A stretch of DNA of 64,000 nucleotides from NCBI RefSeq assembly GCF_000224145.3, contig NC_020174.2, positions 4,097,026 to 4,161,025 of the forward strand. Direction: 5' to 3'. A program made the translations under genes and the position numbers. The stretch comes from Ciona intestinalis (lineage: Eukaryota > Chordata > Ascidiacea > Phlebobranchia > Cionidae). The notes beneath the pieces are model-generated. The model made no database searches, was not told where the DNA came from, and saw only the letters and a list, made by a program, of their open reading frames with translations. Position 1 is the stretch's first letter. Every line of letters starts with the position of its first letter. Of this stretch, positions 1 through 10,744 are shown piece after piece.

Positions 1-235
1 GACCATGATTTATCACCCTTGAAGTAGGACAAAGAATAAACTGTAAAATGAATTAATACGAATTATCTAACAAACAAAAGTAATGTCTAATCACTTCTGT
101 ACTAAAAATATAAATTTCTATAAGTTTAAATATAAATTTTAACTTTAATTTTTATTCATAAACCCCACATGACTGCTTAATACTGTGTAGCCATCTCACT
201 TTGTTATTGTTTCATTTTTTTGTTTATAATTCCAG

Positions 236-3200
236 GTTAACGGAGTTACTGAGTTGATAGGAGCGCTCCTTGCTGCCCTCTCGAGGCTCGAACAACAATG
301 GCCGAGCGTTTGGCGACCTCTAGAAACCCTTGTCACGCATCTGCGGCGCCTGCCAGATGTTATAACCTCAGATCAGATATATTACAAATTTGCTCCCATC
401 ATATTCAAGCTGCTCACGACCAACGTGAGTCTATGATATTGATATAGTAGGGTGGGGAAAGATGGGAGAGCTTTTTCATTCTATTTTCTCATCTCTATTG
501 GTAGTAAACAAAAAACTTTCAAATAATTATAAAATCGTATCCTCACCACTCCCATAGACCGCTGTTAATAGTTTAAAACACAGTCAGGATATTTTGAAAT
601 CATGTGCCAAAGGTTCCCCCGCCCTACTGTATTTAAAATGTTGAATTCATTCATGATACACTTCACGTGATGCATCATATGATACACCTAACATGATACA
701 CTTCACGTGCAGCATTATCTTCCTGTGAGACAAGCAGCAGCATCTACCGTTTGTGTTTTTATTCGACACAACAGGAAAATGGAGCAACGAAGGGAGATGT
801 GGGACCGCTTAATACAAGGTATTTATTTTGTTCTAAATTAAAAAAAGCCTAATTTGTGGTTTCAAAACGCAAATATGTTTATAACTAACTGCAATACATT
901 TTAAGGTTATTTAGTATTTAAGGGAATATTCCCAATGCATTTTTAAAATGATATTTTTGAAAAAAAAACTGTTTTTATTTTCATATTGGAACCTATTTTA
1001 AACTCAGTTTTCTTGTCTTGTCTAAAATCCTTGCCCCACCAAACTCTTTTAGGTTTAACAGCGATTCTTTTTAACTGAGGCCCTTCCCACACCTTTTATT
1101 CATAGCATTCTGTTTTAACGACTATTGTTTTGCTGTTAATTCCCTTCTCTTCGTTTTTTTAAAGTTATATATGATCTACTATCGTTTTTGAAAAGATGAA
1201 CAAAAATGTGTTATTTTAAAACACCTATTACCAGATTGATAAACTGAATAATTTTTTTTAATTATTCTCCAACTCCAGATCTTTGCTACTCTCGAAATTA
1301 TCGGAACCGAAATTTGTTCTTTGATGCATGTCGTCACATGATGGCTCTATTTTCCCGCTCGTTTTTCAAGGAGCATCTGTTCGAACATGTGCTTGGTTTA
1401 TTCAATGATCCTGTACCTAATGTGCGCTTGTGTCTGTGCAAGATACTACCCAGGTAATTTGCAAGGAGGTATATTTTACATTAGTGAGGTCCTTGTTGCC
1501 TTGTGGTCGCATACAAATCACAAAAAACTGTAAAAAGTTTTTGGGTATGGCATAAAGTTAGCAGTGGTTCCATTACTAAATACACAAAATTAAGACTAAC
1601 TGTCTATGAACCTCTACTCTTAAGAATGTTAAAAAGACGCCTTCAGCTAGCATTACACTTGTTAAATATCAACATCATATTTTAATGAATGCAAATTGCT
1701 TTATTCTGTGTAGCCTGAAAACGACAGTCGTTATAACAGTGACGATCTGTTTCCTACACTTCGTGCCCCATACAAAAGTTACCGCATACATATTTTTTGG
1801 TTACTGTTTCAGTAAAAAAATACTTTTTAAAAAACCACTGTCTACTCTAAAGCTTAAATCTTAAAACTAATTTTAGTATGAAGGCGTTGCTCAAGCTTCC
1901 AAAAGATAGATCCCTCCATGGTCAGTTGGAAACCAACGTAAGAAAACTTCTGTCATCTGAGAAAGATAGAGATGTGTCCATCGCAATTCGAACAACTATA
2001 TTGGAGCTTGATCGTACAGAAGTAGCGATGGAATCGGTAAGTTGAATATGTCGGAAGATTTTTTTTTTACAAAATAAAACAACTGAAAAACCTAATTAAA
2101 TTTCAAAATGTACGGTCCCGAGAGTTTTTACTTAAAGATGGAGTGTAATACTTTTATTTGTTTCTTTAATTATAGTGGCGAAGATTAAAAAATAGTTTAA
2201 ACAAAAAGAACAAAAATCTTTCTTTTTCTTTTTCTTAGTTAACTGCTCAGCATCATGTGGATGTTGACCTCCAGGATCAGAGAAAAGAAGAGGAGGAACT
2301 GATGCTCCTCCAACAAGAGATGAAGAACAAAGACGAAGATGCCAGGTGAGGCTTGTCGTGATTTGATTTACATTGAAATTAGTGAGTAGGGTAGCTGACA
2401 TATTAAGTCTCTGCAATATAATGAGTTTTAACTAAAATAGAGTAAAATATAAAAGAACTCAATAATAACTGTGACTGACATGTGTTTAAACACTTTGAAT
2501 TGCGTTTTGGATCAAAAACCGTTTTAAAAATACGAAGAAAATGCTATTTTGTACATGAGTATCTATAATGTTATGCAAACTATTCAAAAACAATTCCATC
2601 ATTTCATCATTTAGTTAAAACGCTTCTGAGTTTACACTAAAATTTGATCATGTTTTTCAGTTTCTTCTGTAAAATTTTATTTATTATTGTAACCTTAATA
2701 TTTGGGATTTTGGGAACATGGGTATAAATAACTTTATATAAATTAGTTACTGATTTTAATAGGTATCATGCCTTTAGGAAATAGCTATTGCAAAGCTTAA
2801 CTTTATCGACTTAACCATTTTGCTACTAAAATGTTTTTTTAAATAAAACATGGATATAAATAACGGAACTATGAAAACTGTAAATAATAGAACAAGAATA
2901 TAAATATCTTAAGCAAAACATTTTTTCAGGTCGTTACGCAGCCATGGTAGCAGTCACTCTTCATCATCAGTAGGTAAAGCAATGGCCAACCGTTCAGATA
3001 AAAAGAAGAAACGAAATAATTCGGTTCAGTCTAGCACCCAATCATCCTTGCTTAAAGGTAAGATGAATATTCTGGTGTAGCAGAAAGTTACAGTCGATAT
3101 AACATAGATGCTCTGTTGCGTATACTCCAAGCCTGCTTATGAGTTGCCATGTATGTAACTTTGTGGGTGAATATTTTTGTATTGCTCACAACTCAGACAA

Positions 3201-5080
3201 CTTATAAGTGACTACTTGGTTAGAGCAAATTGCATGCTCGACGCTGTTAACATCTGGCCTGCGCTGTTGGAAAATATAACTAAGCAATTAGTTTTCTACC
3301 CACAGTGTGAAGTTCCCCTTTTACATATGTGGCCAATTGGCCCTATAAGTGTAGAGACCACGATTTTCTTCTAACTAAATGTAAATATGTTTTAAGCTGT
3401 AAAGCGTGTTTTAACAACTGTTGTATTGTCGCTCTATTCTGTCTTTTCGTTTGAATATTTTTTTTATCTTCGCTACCGTAATCTAAGAGACAAAAAAGTT
3501 TTTATTATTACAGTGAATGGCAAAGACAAAGAGAAATCAAGATCACTCCATCAACTCGATTCAAGGTCAAATCCAGGTTACCCCCAACAAAGAGAAGGAA
3601 TATTGGCCAACGCTACTGGTGATTATGATATAACAATACAGCTTTTTTTGGTAAAAGAAGTAAATGTAACAATATTGTATGGTACAAATGCCTTCTTTAT
3701 TTAAAACCATATCTCTAGTAGATCATTAATCCAGTAAGCACTAACAATTAACCTTCTAGGTAGCGGCATCTCATCAGTGTTATATAACCTTGGAACCTCC
3801 ACTTCACCTCGGTCCCTTCCCAACCACTTTGCCACGCATAGCTCTTACCTAACGGGGGCCAACAACCCCGCAAACCAGGGACCTTCGACGGCCCTCGGAC
3901 ACAAGGGCCCCCCCTTTCATGGCCAGCCAATGGGCCAAACACGGTCCTCCCCTTTATCCGCAAGTGCCGGATTTATCGGATCTATCCCAACTGCACAATC
4001 TAATCAATCAACGTCTTCAACACATCAAACTAATAAAACCACCAGGTGTGTATAGAGAATGGTGGGGTAAGATGGGACATGTTCTTATTCACTTTTTGTC
4101 CCAATTAATGATAAATAAACAATATTTACAGAATTACATACCCATAGACCCGCTACTCCAAATAAATTTAATTTATTGCATTTTAATTTCAAAACAGGCT
4201 CACTTTGAAAAAAAAATGGGCTGTCTGTCGTTTGGGAAGTGCTACGTTAGATAAACTTAGATTTTTTTTAATTGTTTGATTTGTTTTATTATTGAACTAT
4301 TTCAGAAAATCCGACCGTCGCAAAGCATCAGCTCTCTCCCACCAAAACACTGCAAGTCAAGGTAGATCAGTAATTATAATGCTGTTGTAAAATATCAAAT
4401 GTGAATACTATGATTGGTAACTGTTCGTAACAAACTTATAACTGGTTTTGCTTTTTAATTAGTGTTGGTTATATATTATGAGGATTTTTGCAGAATTAAA
4501 AAAAAATTGTAAAATTTCACAAAGTTATTTTTAAAAAATTCTTGTTTTATTTGTAGACGAACCACGCACACGTAAAGACAGCACCGGAAGTGCGTCATCA
4601 ACCGGAAGTGGAAGTAGGAAAGGCCATCAAGCGTTGTAAGTTGTCGATATATAAACCTGTTTTGGTTTATTACCTTACTGTGGCAAAGTGGCTGGTTCAC
4701 CTGCCTCTGGCCCACAGTTTACCGTCTTAAGCCTTGACGATGATGATGCTACCATTGTGGGTGTGTGCCACTTAATGACATTTGTTTCAACCTAGTGGTC
4801 CTTAATGGTTTGTCCAAAGTGTCAGCTATACATAACAAATAAAAAAAAATTCTACAAAAATTTTTACCCTCAAAGTTACGTAACACGTAACGGGCATGAA
4901 GTGTTTGAAATAGAACACCCGTGTTATAACGGCTGTTCCTACCCCGCCACGAGCTTAAACAAGTTAAGTTTCATTCATTCATTCGACATTTACAATTTCA
5001 GGCGTAGGAAAGGCTCTCTACCCGGTAGTCCTATAGGAGCATCATCAAATCGAACTCGTAAAGAGAAAAACGCGAGATAA
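236..5080 (+). CDS. PPP4R4: PPP4R4 homologue, 3' part (partial gene)
   Basis: Exons read by splice sites and phase: 236-424, 713-818, 1279-1453, 1877-2036, 2239-2345, 2930-3057, 3514-3618 (or ending 3576), 3760-4045, 4306-4361, 4557-4635, 5002-5080, stop at 5078. The 5' exons lie outside the window. The encoded HEAT-repeat segment follows vertebrate protein phosphatase 4 regulatory subunit 4 as I remember it: KMEQRREMWDRLIQ, SRSFFKEHLFEHVLGLFNDP and KLLSSEKDRDVSIAIRTTIL, then an acidic helix rich in E and L. The C-terminal exons from 2930 on encode a low-complexity Ser/Asn/Thr/Arg-rich tail, as in the family. PPP4R4 binds the PP4 catalytic subunit in the cytoplasm as a putative scaffold. The donor of the 3514 exon is uncertain because two GT sites share the same phase. 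A SINE sits directly before the last exon. Assignment is strong for the HEAT part and by continuity for the tail. Confidence 0.9.
447..631 (+). repeat. Foldback MITE copy, PPP4R4 intron
   Basis: Starts TAGTAGGGTGGGGAAAGATG and ends with a decayed inverse, CCCCCGCCCTACTGTA. The interior has the family hallmarks TTGGTAGTAAACAAA and TTAAAACACAGTCAGGATAT. One of more than 30 copies in the window. The ends sit in TATA, suggesting TA target duplication. Confidence 0.85.
2768..2821 (+). pseudogene. Fragment of the UTP18 3' coding end inside a PPP4R4 intron
   Basis: About 54 bases are roughly 85% identical by eye to 39653-39706, the last coding stretch of the UTP18 gene in this window (ATGC.TTTAGGAAATAGC through CTTAACCATTTT). 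Similarity fades at both ends. It carries no reading frame of its own and lies between the PPP4R4 exons ending 2345 and starting 2930. Likely a dead duplicated or retrotransposed scrap. Confidence 0.7.
3079..3290 (-). mobile_element. tRNA-derived SINE, degenerate, reverse
   Basis: Reads in reverse as the family seen at 4678 and 49512: GACTACTTGGTTAGAGCAA, then ACTCAGACAACTTATAAGTG, and a run of TTATGAGTTGCCATGTATG. Lies in a PPP4R4 intron. Confidence 0.6.
4053..4245 (+). repeat. Degenerate MITE copy
   Basis: GAATGGTGGGGTAAGATGGGACATGTTCTTATTCACTTTT begins right at a PPP4R4 donor (4046). The right end is decayed beyond clear recognition. Confidence 0.5.
4678..4985 (+). mobile_element. tRNA-derived SINE abutting the last PPP4R4 exon
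   Basis: Full family order: tRNA-like head (GTGGCAAAGTGGCTGGTTCA), CTACCATTGTGGGTG, TTTCAACCTAGTGGTCCTTA, CGGGCATGAAGTGT, GTGTTATAACGGCTG, CCCCGCCACGAGC, and a tail ending in repeated CATT. The tail runs into TCGACATTTACAATTTCAG, the acceptor of the exon at 5002. Confidence 0.75.
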
Positions 5081-5525
5081 GACGCGCCAAGCAACTTAAA
5101 CGTAACGTAACGCACCGCAACGCGGCCCGACAGATTGTTTAGCGTTAATTGCCAACACCGTGCACCCCATATCTCCTAGAACGTTTTTCCATTCCTATAC
5201 CCATGCAAGGATATTGCATATTTCTTATGAAAGGCAGAGGATTTTTTGAAGGGGTTATTTTTCCCAATCTCTCTCAGGTTCCAGTTTCGTCCTTCATCTT
5301 GCTAAGTTCGCGTCTTTTCACGTCCACTTGCGCACCCTAGTCTTCGCCATGCTGCGATACCTCATACCTAGCAAAACCAGCCTATAACAATTCCTAGCTT
5401 TAAAATAAGTCTACTTAAAATGCCCCGCTTTACTCTAAGCAATATACACTCTTCTGTACGAGCGCTATGAATACGATAGACAGTTTTTCACACTAAACTG
5501 ATCTGAGTAAAAACGTCAAAACACC
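5081..5525 (+). other. PPP4R4 3' flank / probable 3' UTR
   Basis: No gene seen. It follows the PPP4R4 stop. No perfect AATAAA is seen in the first 300 bases. The stretch just after the stop carries repeated AACGTAACG/GCACCGCAACGC motifs at 5099-5127. Confidence 0.4.
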
Positions 5526-5724
5526 TATAGTAGGGTGGGAGAAGATGGGACACCTTTTGTGCATAATACCCAAATATCCTGTTCTTGTTTTAAACAATTT
5601 ACAGCAGTATATGGAGTTCGTAAGGATACGGTTTAATATTTATTTGAATGTTCTTTGTTTACTACCGAATGGGACGAGAAAATACAATAAAAAGCTGTCC
5701 CATATTTCCCAACCCCACTATATA
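5526..5724 (-). repeat. MITE copy, reverse orientation
   Basis: TATAGTAGGGTGGGAGAAG at the left and CCCCACTATATAT at the right. The interior runs in reverse (ATCCTGTTCTTGTTTTAAAC, then TTTACTACCGAATGGGACGAG). Any open frame across it is incidental. Confidence 0.8.
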
Positions 5725-6152
5725 TATTTTACCTTCACCAAAAACCGTACACGTTTTCCTACGATCTCGTTTTTTTTTTGCATTTTTCCAAATACGTACA
5801 TTTACACTTATCGGTACCATCCTATATCCCATGTTTCCAGCCAAGGTATAAACTCATTCCGTCCCGTTTTCCTACAAGCAAGATCGAACCTCAAACCCAT
5901 ATATTTACCACTTTACTTACGTACTAGTGCGTCCGTGTTACTGTTATTTTTTACCTGTTCAACGACAATCGTTTTTTACGATTATTTTTAGTTACTGCAA
6001 CGGCAAACCCAAGACAATAACTTAACGCATTGAGAATACGTTTTCTGTGCGTTTTTATAATCTCCGGATCTGTTTTATGTACACTGTGACTCCACAGTTT
6101 TGTTTCTTATCGGAAGTTTCAGTCTTTATTGTTACATCTGCTGTTGATATAT
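5725..6152. other. Intergenic, nothing recognised
   Basis: AT-rich sequence between the PPP4R4 flank and a tandem duplication. No exon, RNA or repeat family was recognised. Confidence 0.4.
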
Positions 6153-6398
6153 AGCACTCCCGCACCCGCTTCAATACAAAGTATCGTTGTGTCAATTGAA
6201 CAACGAATCTTCTGGCCATGAAGAGAAAGAGATACAAGTCCGAATCCAAGTCACGGTAGATATAGTAATGTGTTGAGCACTCCCGCACCCGCTTCAATAC
6301 AAAGTATCGTTGTGTCAAGTGGGCAACGATTCTTCTGGCCATGAAGAGAAAGAGATACAAGTTCGAATCCCAGTCACGGTAGATATAGTAATGTGTTG
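6153..6398 (+). repeat. Two-copy tandem repeat, 123-bp unit, tRNA-like
   Basis: Two units (6153-6275 and 6276-6398) differ at only a handful of sites. Each holds a TRGC-like A box (GTGTCAAGTGGGCAACG), a perfect TCTTC/GAAGA stem and a B box-like TTCGAATCC followed by CAGTCACGG. The acceptor ends do not pair, so it is not called a functional tRNA. A young local duplication of a tRNA-derived sequence is the simplest reading. Confidence 0.6.
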
Positions 6399-6403
6399 TT
6401 AGA

Positions 6404-6567
6404 TGGGTTAGGACCCAAATACCACATTTTTTAATCGTGTTTTAACAATTAACAACGTTGTTTTAAGGGGCACGTTGCTACAACGGTTTCATCATTCTAA
6501 TTTTTTTTAAAACACCAAATGGGGCAAGAAAAGGAAATGGACATATATTCAATATTACCCTACCATA
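6404..6567 (-). repeat. Degenerate MITE copy, reverse
   Basis: GGGTTAGGACCCAAATACCAC, then AATCGTGTTTTAACAATTAAC, then AAATGGGGCAAG and TATTACCCTACCA match the reversed family interior. Confidence 0.55.
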
Positions 6568-6643
6568 CATGGTTGCTGCCACCGTATCGTAATTCTCCTG
6601 GCAATACCTCTGTTACCACACACAAAGTTTTTAAGATAAAAAT

Positions 6644-9600
6644 TTATTCAAACCCGCCGGCGCTTAACGTTTGAATATCAAACGTGTAACCAAATCTTAC
6701 AAAATCCTCGTAATAAAGCGACATAAGCGTACGAGTAGTCTCTCTTGGCACCCGCAGAAAAAAGTGCCGGACAATGTCGCTAAAGATCTGCTTCTGTTGG
6801 ACATCTTCGTTCTTTTGCAACTCTGTATCAGTTTGAAGATCTGTACTGCGACCAAGTGCGACATCATGTACAAGAAAACTTTCCATTGATGCATTGAAGC
6901 GATTGAGAACCCACCATAAATCATCGATGGCTGATTCCGCCTTGACAACGTAGTCGTATGGAAATTCACAAGGTCTGTGGCAATATATACTTTTACTTGA
7001 CCGTAACGAATGGGTCCCATCGTACCCAACCCTAATATATACATTCAGGTATAGTAGGGTGGGAGGATGATGGGATACCTTTACATTTCTTTTTTCCGTC
7101 CGATTTAGTAGTAAACTAAGAACGTTCAAAAATAATCAAACCGTATCCTCCCGACTCTCACAAATCGTTGTTAATTGTTTAAAACACGATCAGGAAATTT
7201 GGATATTCAGTGCCAAATGCCGTCACATCTTTCCCCTACCCTATACTATATTCATTGTATACATACCTGCATAACTGTTCTACTGTTTTGAAATGAACGT
7301 CCACTTTATCCAAGCCGTAATCGGCCACGTACTGCGCGAAATCTTCAAAAGCAATTACGTGGTCTTCATCTGGTGGTGATGTCTTACCCACGTATGAAGC
7401 CAACTCCGGCATCGCCTTAAACATCAAGTTACCGACTGTGGACACGAAGTACCTGTATAAATGGTATGTTGGGTAAGATTGGACAGTTTTTTATTTTATC
7501 TATTTGGTACTAAAAACACATTGTCTAAATTGTGTAACCGTAACCTCACAACCCTAAAAGAGCGTTGTTAATTGGAAAAAACGTAATCAGGAAATATGGA
7601 ATTTAGGTGCAAACAAGATATATTCCATAGCTCCTTATAATAAGGCGGCAGCAAAAAAGTTGTAGACCCAATTAAAACACCGCGCTATATAACTTGCTAC
7701 ATATAAAGATAAAAAGGAAAAATTATTACTTGTGAAACTTGCTGTTCCATCCAGATATAAGACGAGCAAAAGGATGGCGCACACAAAGAACACGAGTTAC
7801 TTCTGGGGATCTTAGAAGACCGGCCTTTACCTTATCAGGCAGATGTTTCGTATATTCTCGGTTTTCCACGTGACCCTCGTTGCTCCATTTCTTCTCTCCT
7901 TTATGGCGGAAGTTGTAGATCAATTTGTGCCTGAAAAGTAAGTACAGAACGATTTTTTAAACAGTATTTTGTGATAACGTTTGCAAGATAGAGCTGTATG
8001 AAAGTAACTTATTTAACCCCATGGCCGTGCAACGACTGTCGCTATAACACGGCGTTCTGTTTTATACACCCCGTATGGTGGACCACCGGTTGAAGCAGAT
8101 GCAGTAAGCATCTTGTCCAAGGACAGCTAGACACGCGCCGACAATACCACTTTAGCATTGAGCCTCAAACTCGTAAACTCTGCAAGTGGCGCGCTATAAC
8201 CACTTTATCACTGCGCCCGACATTTTTATACGATTCTGCTGTTACATAATACAGAATTCCATTACACAGTAGTATTGGTGGGTAAAGGTTTCGCTTACCA
8301 ACTAGTACTCCCCGCTTTCTGTACGAAGCAAGCCACCACGCGTCGCTCAGGTGCTGCAATCATTTGCGTTGAATCATTCCATCGCATACTTCGAGGGCGC
8401 TGTCTTCTACATGACTTAAAACATCGAAAATTTGGTCAAATATCTTTGTTTTCTTGTTCCATTCCGTAAACGAAAAAATATTTACAGAATTACATAACAG
8501 CAGCCCCGCGATTCTTAAAGAGTTTGTTTAAAACACGATCATAAAATATGAAATTTAGGTGCTAATAAATAACAGTATCCAATCCTACTCCACAGTACTT
8601 CACATGGTGTCACAAAAACTTACAGATTTTAATTCGACCTTGCGTCTCATATATTTCTTTGAGATCACTTTTTTCAGGCGATTTCGGTCGCCAGCCAACG
8701 GCACCGTTAGCTGAACCCAGGCTCGGTCGTCTGAATAAGTTACACACACGTTACAAAATGTTCAATATCTTTTATGTGATAGTCACTTACTTTTTACTGT
8801 TATGGCTTTTTGGTAGGGTATAAGCGACCGAAACACAGTGGCAGTTCGCATTTTTTCCGTCTTAGCTTGCACGTCGATGTTATCTTCATATTCTAATAAG
8901 CGACCATGTAAAAATTGTAGTTACATAAAATACGATGAATGTCTTAATCAACCAACTTTTTACTAAACGACAGTAGCAAAAAAGACAGAAATTTTAATAC
9001 AATTAACAGATCATTTTTAAGAGTGTCTGGTGTACACACTTAATTGTCAAATATATAGCAGGATGGGGAATATGGGACACTTCATTCTATTTTCTCGTTC
9101 CAATTGGTCGTAAACAAATAACATTCAAAAAATTGTAATAAACTGTATCCCCACGACTTTCATAAACCGTTGGTAATTGTTTGAAACACAATTTATTGGG
9201 ATATTATGCTAAAGGCGTCCCATCTTCCCCCACCCTACTATTTATTATATGGAAGCATAAACGCAAATTATCGATATATGTAAAACCAAATTATAAATGT
9301 TAGCTACCTGACAAAATGCGACGGTTATTAAAAGAAGCACCATCTCTAAACTTCCCCAAAGCTCGATGATTTTGAGTCTGAATACTCTTCAACGTCATAA
9401 GGCAGAGTAAAGAGACAAACAGCAGGGCGCTGGTCACTAATCCACGACCCAGCAATCGACCGCCTATTATTTTAATCCCACGGCTGGAAAAAAGTTTTCG
9501 AAACATTGCCAAACTATTCCGACTTTTTTGTTCAACTTTTGGAGCCCTGTGGTTGCCACAACCTGAAAGCAGATCTTCGCCAGCCGTTCTGTGCTCGATG

Positions 9601-9732
9601 CTGCAAATAATATACTAATAAGTCGCTATAGTTTAACTAGGTTTCGAGTTTTTGCAACCAATACCTTCTGGTCTTTATCATTTTTTCGATCATTCCATTT
9701 TGCGCTAACTTCTTTACTGACATTTTTAGCAT
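6644..9732 (-). CDS. Carbohydrate sulfotransferase (CHST8-14 type), Golgi
   Basis: Eight exons on the minus strand: 9732-9665, 9600-9308, 8892-8791, 8730-8624, 8345-8299, 7930-7730, 7452-7267, 6974-6644. The phases join into 444 codons plus stop. About 60 cytosolic residues precede a type II membrane anchor (LVTSALLFVSLLCLMTL), then a stem. The catalytic part has the 5'-phosphosulfate loop VACFVQKAGSTSW, carried on a 47-base exon, and the 3'-phosphate motif VRHPFARLISGWNSKF. The C-terminus (LCRPCEFPYDY, YYEDFVRFGYTFD) fits the Sulfotransfer_2 family. These enzymes move sulfate from PAPS to glycans such as chondroitin, GalNAc or HNK-1 epitopes in the Golgi. The acceptor substrate cannot be told from sequence. 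The acceptor of the small exon could also be 8 bases upstream (8353), which would not keep frame with the 8730-8624 exon as read. The start ATG at 9732 is the first in its exon. Confidence 0.85.
7051..7250 (+). repeat. MITE copy, sulfotransferase intron
   Basis: ATAGTAGGGTGGGAGGATG at the left, CTACCCTATACTATA at the right, with TAGTAAACTAAGAACG and AAACACGATCAGGAAAT inside. Confidence 0.85.
7463..7630 (+). repeat. Degenerate MITE copy
   Basis: GTATGTTGGGTAAGATTGGAC, TTTGGTACTAAAAACA and TTGTTAATTGGAAAAAACG. Sits directly after (on the genome) the 7267-7452 sulfotransferase exon. Confidence 0.6.
7995..8220 (-). mobile_element. tRNA-derived SINE, reverse
   Basis: CCATGGCCGTGCAACG, GTCGCTATAACACGGCG, TCTTGTCCAAGGACAG and GGCGCGCTATAACCACTTTATC are the reversed family landmarks. 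The tRNA-like head is at the right end. Confidence 0.65.
8425..8597 (+). repeat. Degenerate MITE copy
   Basis: TTGTTCCATTCCGTAAACG, AAAACACGATCATAAAATATG and a right end of CCTACTCCACAGTACT. Confidence 0.55.
9054..9243 (+). repeat. MITE copy, sulfotransferase intron
   Basis: TATAGCAGGATGGGGAATATG at the left and CATCTTCCCCCACCCTACTA at the right. Near-complete. Confidence 0.85.
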
Positions 9733-10508
9733 TTTCTTAAAAAGGAATACGCTAGAAAAGTTTTCTTGTATTGTGCACTCACACTAACAAAACATAGTTT
9801 CTTAGTACAGCCTTTTATACGCAGGCTTTTTGTTAGTGGCCACTTTAATGCAGCAGAGCAACGTGGCAGGACAATTTAAATATTCCTGGTAAGTGTTTCA
9901 GTGGTAATGCATGCCACTGACACGTCACTGCAGCCCATCACTTAATTGCAACCTGGTTTCGATTAGGTATATTAGAGTATTAGGAAATGTAGTATATACA
10001 GTTTCAATTTTGGTTCCAGCACATCTTATAAAAGTATATTAAACTAACTTTTTGACAAATATCTGGCGAGAAACACTTGAAAAACTAAGACTCGTCATAT
10101 TTTTGCGTAACAAAATGCAAAATAGATAGCACACACGTTATGTTTCTGTCATGCATTTGTTTCTATATACCATGCAAAGTGATATACCATGCAAATTGGC
10201 TGTATTTGAATAAACTTGTTTGCGTTAATATAAGTGCTCCAACAAATTACTAATGTACAGGATACATTCGGCAATTCTTGTCAAATGCATCCGCAAAACA
10301 ACTACGGAAACGATGATTCTGTACGCTAAGACAATACCACAGGTGAGCCAGACTTGTAAACACAGGTCTGATGTATACACAATCTTACCGGTTTCAGACT
10401 ATGTGTCGTATAATTCAGTATACTGTGTAGCATTTTCTGTACACAGCTTCTGTTATAATATTGCATTATCTGCACTGTACAATACGCATAAGCAAGGTAT
10501 TAAAGAAC
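9733..10508. other. Intergenic between sulfotransferase and TSP1/kringle genes
   Basis: Separates divergently transcribed genes and so should hold both promoters. Two direct copies of ATACCATGCAAA/ATACCATGCAAAT (10169 and 10185) are visible. No coding exon is recognised. Confidence 0.4.
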
Positions 10509-10692
10509 AGTAGGATGGGGTAAGATGAGACACCTTTCATTCTATTTTCTTGTCCCATTTGGTAGTAAAAAAAGACATTCAACGAATTATAATAACGTAT
10601 CCTCGCGACTCTCATAGGTAATTGTTTAAAACACAATCAGGATATTTAGATATTATGCGCTAAAGGTGTCCCATCTTACCCCACAGTACTAT
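10509..10692 (+). repeat. MITE copy just upstream of the TSP1/kringle gene
   Basis: CAGTAGGATGGGGTAAGATG at the left, CATCTTACCCCACAGTACTA at the right. Ends about 50 bases before the start codon at 10745. Confidence 0.8.
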
Positions 10693-10744
10693 ATGTTTTA
10701 TATTTCTGAACCGCTTTAGGCAGAAAGAAAGAGTTAAATTTGGT

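Noticed and set aside
5545-5991. Long open frames at 5545-5991, both strands
   Set aside because: The first part is a MITE copy and the rest has no family likeness, so chance openness is more likely.
7051-7250. Extension of the last sulfotransferase exon upstream through 7129
   Set aside because: That frame passes into MITE sequence; the acceptor at 6975 gives the correct phase and family sequence.
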